Shown here: in pieces, positions 43,277 to 52,131 of the stretch
Layout: every line of letters begins with the position of its first letter
How positions within the stretch are numbered: the first letter of the stretch is position 1
Source of the DNA: Mycolicibacterium phocaicum
GTDB lineage: Bacteria; Actinomycetota; Actinomycetes; Mycobacteriales; Mycobacteriaceae
Direction of reading: 5' to 3'
Assembly (NCBI RefSeq): GCF_010731115.1
Contig: NZ_AP022616.1
Location: 1,302,001-1,366,000, forward strand
Length of the DNA: 64,000 nucleotides
Made by a program: the position numbers and the translations under genes
The notes under the pieces: model-generated
The model's input: the letters and a program-made list of their open reading frames with translations, nothing else
The model's database searches: none
What the model was told of the DNA's origin: nothing

Positions 43277-44535
43277 CCGGCCAGCAGTCCCTTCGCGATG
43301 TGGGTCACCTGAACCTCGTTGCTGCCCGCGTAGATCATCAGCGACTTGGCATCGCGCGCCAGCTGCTCGACGCGGTATTCGGCCATGTATCCGTTGCCGC
43401 CGAAGAGCTGTACGGCGTCCATGGCCACCTCGGTCGCCGCTTCCGATGAGTACAGCTTCACGGCCGACGCCTCGGACAGCGACGGGATCTTGCCGGCCTG
43501 CAGCTTCTCCAGGGTCTGGAACACCATGTTCTGCACGTTGATCCGCGCGACTTCCATCTTGGCCAGCTTGAGCTGGATCAGCTGGAACTGACCGATGTTC
43601 TGGCCCCACAGCGTGCGGGTCTTGGCGTAATCCAGGCAGCGCCGGTGACATTCGTTGATGATTCCCAATGCCATCAGCGCCACGCCGAGTCGCTCGGCCG
43701 CGAAGTTCGCCCGAGCGCTCTCCCGCCCGTCACCGCCACCATGATCTTCGGTTTCCCCGAGCAACCGGTCCGGTGTGATGCGCACATTGTCGAAGAACAG
43801 CTCACCCGTCGGCGAGGACATCATGCCCATCTTCTTGAAGGCCTTGCCCTGCGTGAGGCCCGGCATCCCGGCTTCGAGGACGAACGTCAGCACCTTGCGG
43901 TTCCGGCGGTCCGCAGTTGGGTCACCGTCGTCCAATTTGGCGTAGACGATCAGCACGTCGGCGTCGGGTCCGTTGGTGATGAAGGTCTTCTGGCCGTTGA
44001 GGATGTAGTCCGCGCCGTCGCGTTTGACGTAGGTCTTCATCCCGCCGAAGGCATCCGAACCGGCATCCGGTTCCGTGATGGCCCAGGCCGCGATCTTCTC
44101 CAGCGTCACCAGTTCCGGCAGCCAGCGTTCCTTCTGCGCGAGCGTGCCGCGGCTCGCGATGGTCGCCGCCCCCAGGCCGAGGCTGACCCCAATGGTGCTG
44201 AGCAGACCGATGCTGACACCGGCAATCTCGGACACCAGTACCGCGGCCATCGACACCTGGCCACCCAGGTCACTCATACCGCCGGACGAGCGCTTCGCCG
44301 ATTCGGATTCCCCAGCGGCAGTCGCTTCCGCTTTGGCCCGTTCCTTGTCCAGCATGGTCTTGACCGCTTCCGCGGCCACCGCGTCGAGACCGAACTCGCT
44401 GAACAGCTTTCGCGCGACCGGATACGGTGACAGCTCGCCGCGTTCCAGTCCATCGCGGTGCGGCTCGACTTCTTTGGCGATGAATTCGCGGACGCTCTCG
44501 CGAATGAGTTCGTCGGACTCGGACCACTCGATCAT
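43273..44535 (-). CDS. fadE21: Acyl-CoA dehydrogenase (FadE21-like)
   Basis: This 420-residue flavoenzyme introduces the 2,3-double bond in an acyl-CoA. It shows AWAITEPDAGSDAFGGMKTY (FAD/acyl loop), FITNGPDADVL, and QLFGGNGYMAEYRVEQLARD. The stretch IYAGSNEVQ has Ala where many acyl-CoA dehydrogenases have the catalytic Glu of YEG, so the base is probably elsewhere, as in isovaleryl-type enzymes. A Ser/Glu-rich insert (about 83-100) lies in the N-domain. It takes the place of M. tuberculosis fadE21 (Rv2789c) beside ltp1 and mntR. Start at 44535 overlaps the SDR stop. Confidence 0.9.
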   Translation of the reverse strand: MIEWSESDELIRESVREFIAKEVEPHRDGLERGELSPYPVARKLFSEFGLDAVAAEAVKTMLDKERAKAEATAAGESESAKRSSGGMSDLGGQVSMAAVLVSEIAGVSIGLLSTIGVSLGLGAATIASRGTLAQKERWLPELVTLEKIAAWAITEPDAGSDAFGGMKTYVKRDGADYILNGQKTFITNGPDADVLIVYAKLDDGDPTADRRNRKVLTFVLEAGMPGLTQGKAFKKMGMMSSPTGELFFDNVRITPDRLLGETEDHGGGDGRESARANFAAERLGVALMALGIINECHRRCLDYAKTRTLWGQNIGQFQLIQLKLAKMEVARINVQNMVFQTLEKLQAGKIPSLSEASAVKLYSSEAATEVAMDAVQLFGGNGYMAEYRVEQLARDAKSLMIYAGSNEVQVTHIAKGLLAG

Positions 44536-45398
44536 GAGAGCTTCACCGCGATGTCGTCGATCTCCCACAGTCCGTCGGTCTCGATCGTCGTCACGTCGTG
44601 CCAGCCGCCGAGCTCGGAGATCGCGCCGCCCTGCACCGCGAAGACCTTGCCGGTCAGCGGGCACTTCTCGGTGGCCAGGTACGCCACCAGCGGCGAGATG
44701 TTCGCCGGGCTGAACAGGTCGACTTCACCATCGTCAGGCTCAGCCATGAGGGCACCCATGCCCGGAGTGGCGAGGGTGAGCCTGGTGCGGGCGATCGGGG
44801 CAATGGCGTTGGCCCGCACGCCGTATCGCTCGAGCTCTTCGGCGGCAACCAATGTCATCGCCGCGATGCCCGCCTTGGCCGCGCCGTAGTTCACCTGCCC
44901 GGCGTTCGGGATCGTCAGGCCCGATCCCGACGCAGTGTTGATGACAGCGGCGTTGGGCTGATTGCCTGTCTTGCTCTGCGCCTTCCAATAGGCCGCAGCA
45001 TGCCGCAGCACCGAGAAGTGACCCTTGAGGTGCACCGAAACCACAGCGTCCCATTGGGATTCGTCCATGGTCGGGATGAAACCATCGCGCAGAATCCCGG
45101 CGTTGTTGACCACCACGTCGAGGCCCCCGAACTCGCTGACGGCCTGTTCGATGAGGCCGGCGGCGCCGTCCCACGTCGCGATGTTGTCGGTATTGGCGAC
45201 GGCCGTTCCACCGGCCGCGCGAATCTCGTCGACGACCTCCTGCGCCGGTCCGGCGTCGGCACCCTCGCCGGCGTTGCTGCCGCCGAGGTCATTGACCACG
45301 ACGCGCGCACCCTCGCGAGCGAACAGCAGCGCGTGCTCGCGGCCGATGCCGCGGCCGGCACCGGTGATGACGGCGATGCGTCCTTCCAAAGCTCCCAT
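44532..45398 (-). CDS. SDR, likely 3-hydroxyacyl-CoA dehydrogenase
   Basis: This 288-residue SDR resembles the dehydrogenase half of peroxisomal multifunctional enzyme 2. It has the cofactor loop TGAGRGIGREHA with the following VVVNDLGG, NNAG (VVNNAGILRD), the catalytic Ser (NTASGSGL) and Tyr-x3-Lys (YGAAKAG). It would oxidise the 3-hydroxyacyl-CoA made by the adjacent MaoC hydratase. ATG at 45398 follows the MaoC stop by 17 bp. Confidence 0.9.
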   Translation of the reverse strand: MGALEGRIAVITGAGRGIGREHALLFAREGARVVVNDLGGSNAGEGADAGPAQEVVDEIRAAGGTAVANTDNIATWDGAAGLIEQAVSEFGGLDVVVNNAGILRDGFIPTMDESQWDAVVSVHLKGHFSVLRHAAAYWKAQSKTGNQPNAAVINTASGSGLTIPNAGQVNYGAAKAGIAAMTLVAAEELERYGVRANAIAPIARTRLTLATPGMGALMAEPDDGEVDLFSPANISPLVAYLATEKCPLTGKVFAVQGGAISELGGWHDVTTIETDGLWEIDDIAVKLS

Positions 45399-45415
45399 GC
45401 TCTTATCCTTTTCAG

Positions 45416-46291
45416 CTAGTCGGCGATTACGGCCAGGCCGTCGGTGATGGCGAATTCCTCGCCGGCGCTGCCATTTCTCACGGTCTCGAACGCATATTTC
45501 GTCGTGTGACTACCGCGGCCGGCCTGCCAGATACGGGTCTCCAGATCGTCGCCCGGGAACACCATCTTGGAGAACCGCACGGCAAATCGCTTGAGTCGGT
45601 TGACATCTTCGCCGCCGACCTCGGTCAGCACGGCCCATGAGGTGAAGGCCATGGTGCACAGGCCATGGGCGATGATGCCCGGCAGGCCGGCGTCCTTGGC
45701 GACTTCCTCATCGAGGTGGATCGGCATCGGGTCGCCCGATGCCGGTGAGTACCGGAACGTCTGATCGGCATCGACGTGCTGAATGACCTTGGCCAGCGGA
45801 GCCTGGTCCCGCAGCGTGGCGTCGAATTTGTGCTCCGGGCCCAACTCCCCGATCTTCTTGCCGGCGTTGAAACCTCGGAAGAAGCACGTCACGTACTGCT
45901 CGTTCACCAGATCACCGTCATCCGTGCGGCATTCCAGATACACGGATGCCCGGGTGCCGTTCTCGAGCCCTTCGTAGCCGAGCATCATGCCCCGCGACAC
46001 CAGCTTGTCGCCGGGATAGATGGGCCGGTGGAAATGAAAGTCCTGCTCGCCGTGGACGACCCGCGGGATCAATTCCACGGGCGCCACGTCGACCGTCGGG
46101 GTCAGCAGCGATTCGAAGACCGGCACGATCGCGAATATCGGCGGGGCCACATCACCGGCGAGGTGTGCCCGGATGGGGTCATTGGTGGCCTTTGCATAAT
46201 CGATAAGGTGCTCGCGGGTGACCTCGAAGTGGTCGTCCTCGGTCCATTTGTTCAGGCCGGTGTCGTCGAACACAAGTTCCTCGTCGGCCAT
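45416..46291 (-). CDS. Two-hotdog MaoC-type enoyl-CoA hydratase
   Basis: This 291-residue protein has two hotdog folds. The second half carries the hydratase-2 motif YSPASGDPMPIHLDEEVA with Asp187 and His192, followed by GIIAHGLCTM. The first half is a non-catalytic copy (GEQDFHFHRPIYPGD). It hydrates an enoyl-CoA in the beta-oxidation-like pathway. ATG at 46291 lies 1 nt after the SRPBCC gene. An earlier in-frame start would overlap that gene. Confidence 0.9.
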   Translation of the reverse strand: MADEELVFDDTGLNKWTEDDHFEVTREHLIDYAKATNDPIRAHLAGDVAPPIFAIVPVFESLLTPTVDVAPVELIPRVVHGEQDFHFHRPIYPGDKLVSRGMMLGYEGLENGTRASVYLECRTDDGDLVNEQYVTCFFRGFNAGKKIGELGPEHKFDATLRDQAPLAKVIQHVDADQTFRYSPASGDPMPIHLDEEVAKDAGLPGIIAHGLCTMAFTSWAVLTEVGGEDVNRLKRFAVRFSKMVFPGDDLETRIWQAGRGSHTTKYAFETVRNGSAGEEFAITDGLAVIAD

Positions 46292-46292
46292 G

Positions 46293-46733
46293 TCAAACCG
46301 CCGCTGCAGCGAGGGTGTCGAGCTGCTCGAGCGTCTTGTCGAGCTGCTTGGCGCCGTCCTTCTCGACGGCCTTGGCCAGCGCGCCCTTGACAAGTGCACC
46401 TTCGAAATCGCCGGCTACCTTGAATTCCGAACCGTCGCCCGAGGGCGTCACAGTGAATTCGAACGACGCTTTGACTCCGGCCATCCCGGTTCCGGACAGC
46501 GCGAACGTCGTCGGCGCGTCCATCCGCTCGATCTTCCACTCGATCTTGTTGGCCATGCCGAGCATGACGATCTTCGCGGTCAGCGTGGTGCCCGGGGTGA
46601 CGGTCGCCGGCACGTCGCACATCCACTTCTCGTGGATGGTGAACCACTTGTCCCAGGTGGAGAGGTCCGAAACGATCGACCACAGCGCTTCCGGCGTGGC
46701 GGACAGCTGCTTGGTGGCTTCGATGTGTCCCAT
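46293..46733 (-). CDS. SRPBCC/polyketide-cyclase-like lipid-binding protein
   Basis: This 146-residue protein has an SRPBCC fold signature: N-terminal ATKQLSATPEALWSIVSDLS, a beta-rich middle with WKIERMDAPTTFALS, and a long C-terminal helix (AVEKDGAKQLDKTLEQL). It probably holds a hydrophobic ligand in a pocket. AAGGAG precedes the ATG. It sits between the thiolase and hydratase genes and may chaperone a lipid or steroid substrate. Confidence 0.85.
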   Translation of the reverse strand: MGHIEATKQLSATPEALWSIVSDLSTWDKWFTIHEKWMCDVPATVTPGTTLTAKIVMLGMANKIEWKIERMDAPTTFALSGTGMAGVKASFEFTVTPSGDGSEFKVAGDFEGALVKGALAKAVEKDGAKQLDKTLEQLDTLAAAAV

Positions 46734-46773
46734 GGCTGTGCTCCTTAGTTCTTGTTCTGGTTGATGTTTCGGT

Positions 46774-47979
46774 TCAGCGCTCGGCGCGCTGGTAGGCAGT
46801 GACGACGGCGGCCCCACCCAGGCCGATGTTGTGCTGCAGAGCGGCGGTGACGCCCGGTACCTGACGCTTATCGGCGGTACCGCGCAGCTGCCAGGTGAGT
46901 TCGGCGCACTGTGCCAGACCGGTGGCACCGAGCGGGTGGCCTTTGGAGATCAGCCCGCCGGACGGGTTGACCACCCAGCGCCCGCCGTAGGTGGTGTCGC
47001 CGTTGTCGATCAACTTCGCGGCTTCACCTTCGCCGCACAGCCCCAACGCCTCGTACAGCAGCAGTTCGTTGGCACTGAAGCAGTCGTGCAACTCGATGAC
47101 CTGGAAGTCTTCGGCACCGAGCCCCGACTGGTCGTAAACCTGCTGCGCGGCAGCGACATTCATGTGGTAACCGATCAGTGCCTTGCACGTGCCGTCGAAG
47201 CTGTTCTCGAAGTCGGTGGTCATCGCCTGCCCGACGATCTCCACCGCACGATCGGCCAGCCCGTGCTTGTCGACGAACGCCTCGCTGGCGAGGATCGCCG
47301 CACCGGAGCCGTCCGACGTCGGCGAGCACTGCAGCTTGGTGAGCGGGTCGTAGATCATCCGCGCGCCGAGGATGTCATCGAGGCTGTATTCGTCCTGGAA
47401 CTGCGCGTACGGGTTGTTGACCGAATGCTTGTGGTTCTTGTGGCCGATCTTTGCGAAATGCTCAGCGGTGGAGACGAATTGCTTCATGTGCTCGCGTCCG
47501 GCCGCGCCGAACATCCACGGCGCCGGCGGGAAAAGCACCTCGCTGATCTCGGCCAGCGCCAGGAAGTGCTTCGCCATGGGCTGCTCGCGGTCGTCATATG
47601 TCGAACCGAGTGAACCGGGCTGCATCTTCTCGAATCCGAGCGCAAGCGCGCAGTCGGCCAGACCGCTGCGTACCGCACGTGCCGCGAGGTACAACGCTGT
47701 CGATCCGGTCGAACAGTTGTTGTTGACGTTGACCACCGGGATGCCTGTCATACCGAGCTCATAGACCGCCCGCTGCCCCGATGTCGACTCGCCGTACACG
47801 TAGCCGACGTAGGCCTCTTGCACCTCGCGATAGTCAATCCCGGCATCTGCCAGCGCTTCTGAACCGGACTCGCGGGCCATATCCGGATAGTCCCAGGGCG
47901 AGCCGTCCGGATTGAGCCGAGCGCCGGGCTTCTCGAACTTCGTCATACCGACGCCGACCACATACACCTTGTTGGGCAT
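46774..47979 (-). CDS. ltp1: Thiolase / lipid-transfer protein Ltp1-like
   Basis: This 401-residue thiolase of the sterol-carrier-protein-x type matches M. tuberculosis Ltp1 (Rv2790c). The nucleophile Cys89 is in NNNCSTGS; the His of [13 protein letters not shown] and [14 protein letters not shown] complete the active site. It releases acetyl- or propionyl-CoA from a 3-ketoacyl-CoA. ATG at 47979 is preceded by AAGGAG. It is the first gene of the lipid operon and lies directly downstream of the palindrome promoter. Confidence 0.93.
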   Translation of the reverse strand: MPNKVYVVGVGMTKFEKPGARLNPDGSPWDYPDMARESGSEALADAGIDYREVQEAYVGYVYGESTSGQRAVYELGMTGIPVVNVNNNCSTGSTALYLAARAVRSGLADCALALGFEKMQPGSLGSTYDDREQPMAKHFLALAEISEVLFPPAPWMFGAAGREHMKQFVSTAEHFAKIGHKNHKHSVNNPYAQFQDEYSLDDILGARMIYDPLTKLQCSPTSDGSGAAILASEAFVDKHGLADRAVEIVGQAMTTDFENSFDGTCKALIGYHMNVAAAQQVYDQSGLGAEDFQVIELHDCFSANELLLYEALGLCGEGEAAKLIDNGDTTYGGRWVVNPSGGLISKGHPLGATGLAQCAELTWQLRGTADKRQVPGVTAALQHNIGLGGAAVVTAYQRAER

Positions 47980-48006
47980 GAACCCTCTCCTTCTGCGTGT
48001 TGGCAA

Positions 48007-48037
48007 CAACATACCGACTTGTTTGTATCTTTACAAG
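48007..48037 (-). promoter_or_regulatory. Promoter and operator of the ltp1 operon
   Basis: A minus-strand -35 TTGTAA (48031-48036) and -10 TATGTT (48007-48012) are 18 bp apart. A perfect TTGTA-TCTT-TACAA palindrome (48023-48036) overlaps the -35 and spacer, within the wider CTTGT...ACAAG symmetry. The neighbouring TetR protein is the likely ligand. Confidence 0.6.
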
Positions 48038-48102
48038 AGGCCAGCCGGTGCTGATGTTCAGCAATCGACGGAGATGGGTACCCGGTGGGCGAAAAGTACT
48101 AG

Positions 48103-48759
48103 CTAAGAGGAGGTTTCAGCAGTGACGGCACTGCCGTCGAGCGCGTCGACAAACATGCCGCGCAGCTGGCTACACACACGCTTCCAGCGCTTCTGGGCCC
48201 GTTCACTATCGCGGTCCACAAAGCTCGACAGGAGAATCCCCCGCAGCGCATCCATGGCCGTGAACGCCAGATCGCGCAGTTCTTTCTGAGCAGCTCGATT
48301 CGGAACCAGCTGCGCCAGCGCGCTGATCAACGCGCCGGTGACGATGGGCTCTACCCGATCGATATTCTCGGCCAGACCTGGGTCGGTCCGGGAGGCCACC
48401 CAAAGCTCGAGCGTGGCAACGAAAACCGGCCCCTGGTGCGATTCCCACAGGTAGTCCAGCAACGTGGATACCGGATCGGGGTTCGCTGCTACCCGCCCGA
48501 GATCCCGGATCGCGGCCTGCACCCGCTGCTCGGCGAGATGCTCCACAGCAGCCGCCACCAGGTCTTCCTTCGAACGGAAATGGTGTACCTGCGCACCGCG
48601 CGTGACACCGGCGATTTCCGCGACGCGTTGCGTCGTCGTGCCGGAGTAACCGTAGGTGACCAGGCATTCCACGGTGGCATCCAGCAGGCGCGCACGCATG
48701 GCCGCACTTCGCTCGGCCTGCGTGCGCCGCCTGGTAGGCCCATCCACCCCAGCAGTCAC
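48103..48759 (-). CDS. TetR-family regulator of the lipid operon
   Basis: This 218-residue repressor has RRRTQAERSAAMRARLLDATV and the helix-turn-helix TTQRVAEIAGVTRGAQVHHF. The C-terminal domain is larger than in simple TetR proteins and likely binds an acyl-CoA or other lipid. GTG at 48759 lies 7 nt after a TACGAT hexamer (48766-48771), so it may be leaderless. It reads in the same direction as the ltp1 operon with a 123-bp gap that holds the palindrome. Confidence 0.88.
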   Translation of the reverse strand: MTAGVDGPTRRRTQAERSAAMRARLLDATVECLVTYGYSGTTTQRVAEIAGVTRGAQVHHFRSKEDLVAAAVEHLAEQRVQAAIRDLGRVAANPDPVSTLLDYLWESHQGPVFVATLELWVASRTDPGLAENIDRVEPIVTGALISALAQLVPNRAAQKELRDLAFTAMDALRGILLSSFVDRDSERAQKRWKRVCSQLRGMFVDALDGSAVTAETSS

Positions 48760-48842
48760 GATTGCATCGTACGTGGCCGGAAGGCGGATTCCGGCCCAAA
48801 ACCATTCCGATTGGAACGTAAGAGCGCCGTCCGCGGCGGCCG

Positions 48843-49745
48843 CTACAACGTCGCCGGCCGCAGCACCACGACGCTGCTGGTGCGCTTGGGCCCGTCCTCC
48901 AGCAGCGCGATGACCCGCCCGTCGGGCGCGGTCGCAGCGTAGGTCCCGTCGATACCCGCCGGCGTGAGAGCCCGGCCATGGCGCGTGTCCTCGGTCTCGC
49001 CGTCGGTCAGGTCGCGCCGTGGGAACCCCAGCAGGCACGCCGCGTCCAGCGAGTAGCTCAACTCGGCCGCATCGGTCAGCTGTTCCAGCGTGCGCGCCTC
49101 GTCCAGCCCGTAGCGGCCAACCTTGGTGCGCCGCAACGCCGTCAGGTGCCCACCGACGCCGAGCGCGGCACCGACGTCACGGGCCAGCGCCCGGATGTAG
49201 GTGCCCGACGAGCAGTCCACCGTGACATCGACATCGACGAAATCCTCGACCCGCCGCACCGCGTCCACTGTGAAGCGTTCGATCCGTACCCGGCGGGCCG
49301 CCAACTCAGGCGCCTTGCCTTCGCGCACCAACTTGTAGGCCCGCTCGCCGTCGACCTTGATCGCACTGACGGCCGACGGCACCTGGTCTATCTCACCGCG
49401 CAATGCCGCGACCGCGGTTTCGATCTGCCCGTCGGTCACGTGCGCGGCCGAAACCGTCTGCAGCACTTCCCCTTCGGCATCCTCGGTCGACGTGGTCTGC
49501 CCGAGCCGGATGGTCGCGATATACGTCTTGTCGGTGGCGGTCAGCAGGCCCAGGATCTTGGTGGCACGCTCGATGCCGACCACCAGCACGCCGGTCGCCA
49601 TGGGGTCGAGCGTGCCGGCGTGCCCGACCTTGCGGGTGCCGAACAATCGCCGGCACCTGCCGACGACGTCGTGGCTCGTCATTCCGGCGGGCTTGTCGAC
49701 GATCACCAGCCCCGGCGGCGGAGCCGGCTTCGACGCCGCCTTCAC
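48843..49745 (-). CDS. truB: tRNA pseudouridine-55 synthase
   Basis: This 300-residue enzyme converts U55 of tRNA to pseudouridine. The catalytic Asp47 lies in [24 protein letters not shown] and [11 protein letters not shown] are also conserved. A C-terminal PUA-like extension follows. The GTG start overlaps the pptT stop (GTGA). The order truB-pptT-pptH is the same as Rv2793c-Rv2794c-Rv2795c. Confidence 0.97.
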   Translation of the reverse strand: MKAASKPAPPPGLVIVDKPAGMTSHDVVGRCRRLFGTRKVGHAGTLDPMATGVLVVGIERATKILGLLTATDKTYIATIRLGQTTSTEDAEGEVLQTVSAAHVTDGQIETAVAALRGEIDQVPSAVSAIKVDGERAYKLVREGKAPELAARRVRIERFTVDAVRRVEDFVDVDVTVDCSSGTYIRALARDVGAALGVGGHLTALRRTKVGRYGLDEARTLEQLTDAAELSYSLDAACLLGFPRRDLTDGETEDTRHGRALTPAGIDGTYAATAPDGRVIALLEDGPKRTSSVVVLRPATL

Positions 49746-50398
49746 AGCGAGATCGCCGTCAGGACAAGGCCGTTCGACACGGTGAAGCGGCCCGGCAATT
49801 CAATCAGCGGCGGGCCGGACTCGGCGGCCGGGTCGATGAGGATGCGGGACAGGAACGTGCCCGAACTCCCCGACGAATCCAGCTCGAACGTGATGTGCGC
49901 GTCCTCGAAACCCAGCCAGCGGTGGGTCAGCGGGAACCAGGCCTTGTACGTCGCCTCCTTGGCGCAGAACAGGATTCGGTCCCAGTGCAGGTCGCCCTCG
50001 AGCGTCCCGATGGTGTCCTGTTCGGCCGGCAGGGCAATCGCACCCAGCACGCCCTTGGGCAGCACCCCGTGCGGTTCGGCGTCGATACCGACTGAGCGCA
50101 CCTCCGCGGCCCGCGCCACCACCGCGCCGCGGAAACCCTCGCAGTGCGTCAGGCTGCCGACGATCCCGTCGGGCCAGCACGGTTCGCCCTTGTCGCCCTT
50201 GAGGATCGGGACCGGGCCGACATCGAGCTTGCCCAGTGCTTCACGCGCGCAGTGTCGCACGGTGATGAACTCGTTGCGGCGCTTGGCCACCGACCGGGCG
50301 ATCAGGGGCTCTTCCTCCGGTAGCGGCACGAGATCGCCCGGGTCCGAATACGTCTCGGCGGTGGCCACCACGTCGGGCAGCACCTGGGTCAGCAACAT
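49742..50398 (-). CDS. pptT: 4'-phosphopantetheinyl transferase PptT
   Basis: This 218-residue enzyme transfers phosphopantetheine from CoA to acyl carrier domains of mycolic-acid and other synthases. The Sfp-type metal motif is GIDAEP (Asp106, Glu108) and the second motif [11 protein letters not shown] (Glu148, Lys152). [15 protein letters not shown] and [12 protein letters not shown] are strongly conserved with M. tuberculosis PptT. Start overlaps the pptH stop by 1 nt. A GTG one codon upstream is an equal start. Confidence 0.97.
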   Translation of the reverse strand: MLLTQVLPDVVATAETYSDPGDLVPLPEEEPLIARSVAKRRNEFITVRHCAREALGKLDVGPVPILKGDKGEPCWPDGIVGSLTHCEGFRGAVVARAAEVRSVGIDAEPHGVLPKGVLGAIALPAEQDTIGTLEGDLHWDRILFCAKEATYKAWFPLTHRWLGFEDAHITFELDSSGSSGTFLSRILIDPAAESGPPLIELPGRFTVSNGLVLTAISL

Positions 50399-51339
50399 CA
50401 CAACCGCCTCGAATTGATTCGGTCCTGCATCTTCTGCGCGTGCTCCCGCATTTCCTGGGTGATCTCGAAGTGGCCACCGAAGTCGTTGAGGTAGCCGGGT
50501 GGGTACTGGGGGTCCGGCAGGATTTGGCGCATCCACCGATAAGGCTTGCGGCGCCGCCACTCTCGCGGATAGCCGACCGAGACCTCCTCGAACCGCACCC
50601 CGTCGTAGTAGGTGGTGCGCGGAATGTGCAGGTGGCCGTACACCGAGCAGATGGCGTTGTAGCGGGTGTGCCAGTCCTTGGTCGCGGTGGTGCCGCACCA
50701 CAGCGAGAACTCCGGATAGAACATGGCGTCGCAGGGTTCGCGCACCAGCGGGAAGTGATTGACCAGAACCGTCGACTCCATCCAGTCCAGGTCGTCGAGC
50801 TTCTTGCGGGTGACGTTCAGCCGGTCGCGGCACCACGCGTCCCGGGTGGCGTACGGCTCGCTCGACAGCAGGAACTCATCGGTCCCGACGACGTTGCGCT
50901 CCTTGGCCAGCGCGAGACCCTCGGCCTTCGTCGCGGTGCCCGCGGGCAAGAAGCTGTAGTCGTACAGCAGGAACATCGGCACGATGGTCGCCGCGCCGCC
51001 CGGGCCGGTCCAGACCGGGAACGGATGCTCGGGCGTCACGATGCCCATCTGGTCGCACATGTCGACCAGGTAGTCGTAGCGGGCCTTCCCGAAGATCTGC
51101 ATCGGGTCCTTGTTGGTGGTCCACAGTTCGTGGTTGCCCGGCACCCAGATCACTTTGGCGAAGCGCTTGCGCAGCAGGTCGAGGGACCACCGGATGTCGT
51201 CGGTGCGCTCGGCGACGTCGCCGGCGACGATCAGCCAGTCGTCCGGTGAGGCCGGGTGCAGCGACTCGGTGACCGGCTTGTTTCCGGTGTGCCCGATGTG
51301 CAGGTCACTGATTGCCCAAAGGGTCGGCTGAGTCGACAC
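50398..51339 (-). CDS. pptH: Phosphopantetheinyl hydrolase PptH (metallophosphoesterase)
   Basis: This 313-residue protein is the counterpart of Rv2795c, named PptH because it removes phosphopantetheine from carrier proteins and opposes PptT. It has metallophosphoesterase motifs: SDLHIGH (Asp12, His14), AGDVAE (Asp41), GNHE (Asn69, His70), VNHF and GHLH. GTG at 51339 is chosen. The overlap with pptT (1 nt) places the two opposing activities on one transcript. A long Trp/Arg/Tyr-rich C-terminus (about 255-300) is peculiar to the group. Confidence 0.94.
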   Translation of the reverse strand: MSTQPTLWAISDLHIGHTGNKPVTESLHPASPDDWLIVAGDVAERTDDIRWSLDLLRKRFAKVIWVPGNHELWTTNKDPMQIFGKARYDYLVDMCDQMGIVTPEHPFPVWTGPGGAATIVPMFLLYDYSFLPAGTATKAEGLALAKERNVVGTDEFLLSSEPYATRDAWCRDRLNVTRKKLDDLDWMESTVLVNHFPLVREPCDAMFYPEFSLWCGTTATKDWHTRYNAICSVYGHLHIPRTTYYDGVRFEEVSVGYPREWRRRKPYRWMRQILPDPQYPPGYLNDFGGHFEITQEMREHAQKMQDRINSRRL

Positions 51340-51492
51340 AAAAATCCAGGGTACTTGGGTGACAGCAACGCCCGCCGCAGTGCCAACCGTCCCGCGCAGC
51401 GGGAGAAACTAGAACAGGTTCTCCCATCCTGTCCGGTGTGACGCAGGCGACTTGTAGACTCCCCGCAGTATTGCTCGGATCTAAGGGGTGTC

Positions 51493-52076
51493 ATGGCAGC
51501 GATGGCCGGGAAACTACGGCTCGTGTCGGCGCTGTGTGCGCTCGTGACGGCAGGCGTGGTGGTCACACAGACCAACCCAGTGACACCGACCGGCGGCGAC
51601 AACGTCGAGCTGCGCTCCACCTCCGCCCCGATGAGCAGCACCATCAAATATCCGATCATCGCCACCACGAACCCGAGCCCATTCGACCCGTGCGATCAGA
51701 TTCCGCTCGACGCCATCAACGCCATGGGCCTGGGCTTCACTCCGCCCGACCACGAAGACGGCCTGCGCTGCCACTACGACGCCGGTAACTACCAGATGGC
51801 CGTCGAGCCGATCGTCTGGCGCACCTACGAGCAGACGCTGCCGGCCGACGCCGTCGAGCTGAACATCGCCGGCCACCGGGCCGCGCAGTACTGGATCATG
51901 AAGCCGACCGACTGGAATGACCGGTGGTGGGTGACCTGCATGATCACCTTCAAGACCAGCTACGGGCTGATCAACCAGTCGCTGTTCTACTCCCCGATCG
52001 AACGCCGGACCGCCCGGACTGCCTGCAGACCAACCTGCAGCGCGCCAACCAGCTGGTGCCGTTCTACAAGTTCTGA
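51493..52076 (+). pseudogene. DUF3558-like secreted protein, single-base frameshift
   Basis: A signal peptide (LRLVSALCALVTAGVVV) is followed by a DUF3558-like body (PFDPCDQIPLDAINAMGL, then AGHRAAQYWIMKPTDWNDRW, TCMITFKTSYGLINQSLF). Near 52001 the reading frame is lost: inserting one A in the GAAC stretch restores PDRPDCLQTNLQRANQLVPF and a stop at 52076, giving about 194 residues. Without that base the frame runs on into the hydrolase downstream, an artificial fusion. It may be a real decay, a sequencing error, or less likely a programmed shift. ATG at 51493 follows AAGGGG. Confidence 0.75.
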
Positions 52077-52131
52077 TTTCCGGCCGGACCAGCGGGCACG
52101 GCGCCGACCGGTACGGATCGGTACCATCCGA

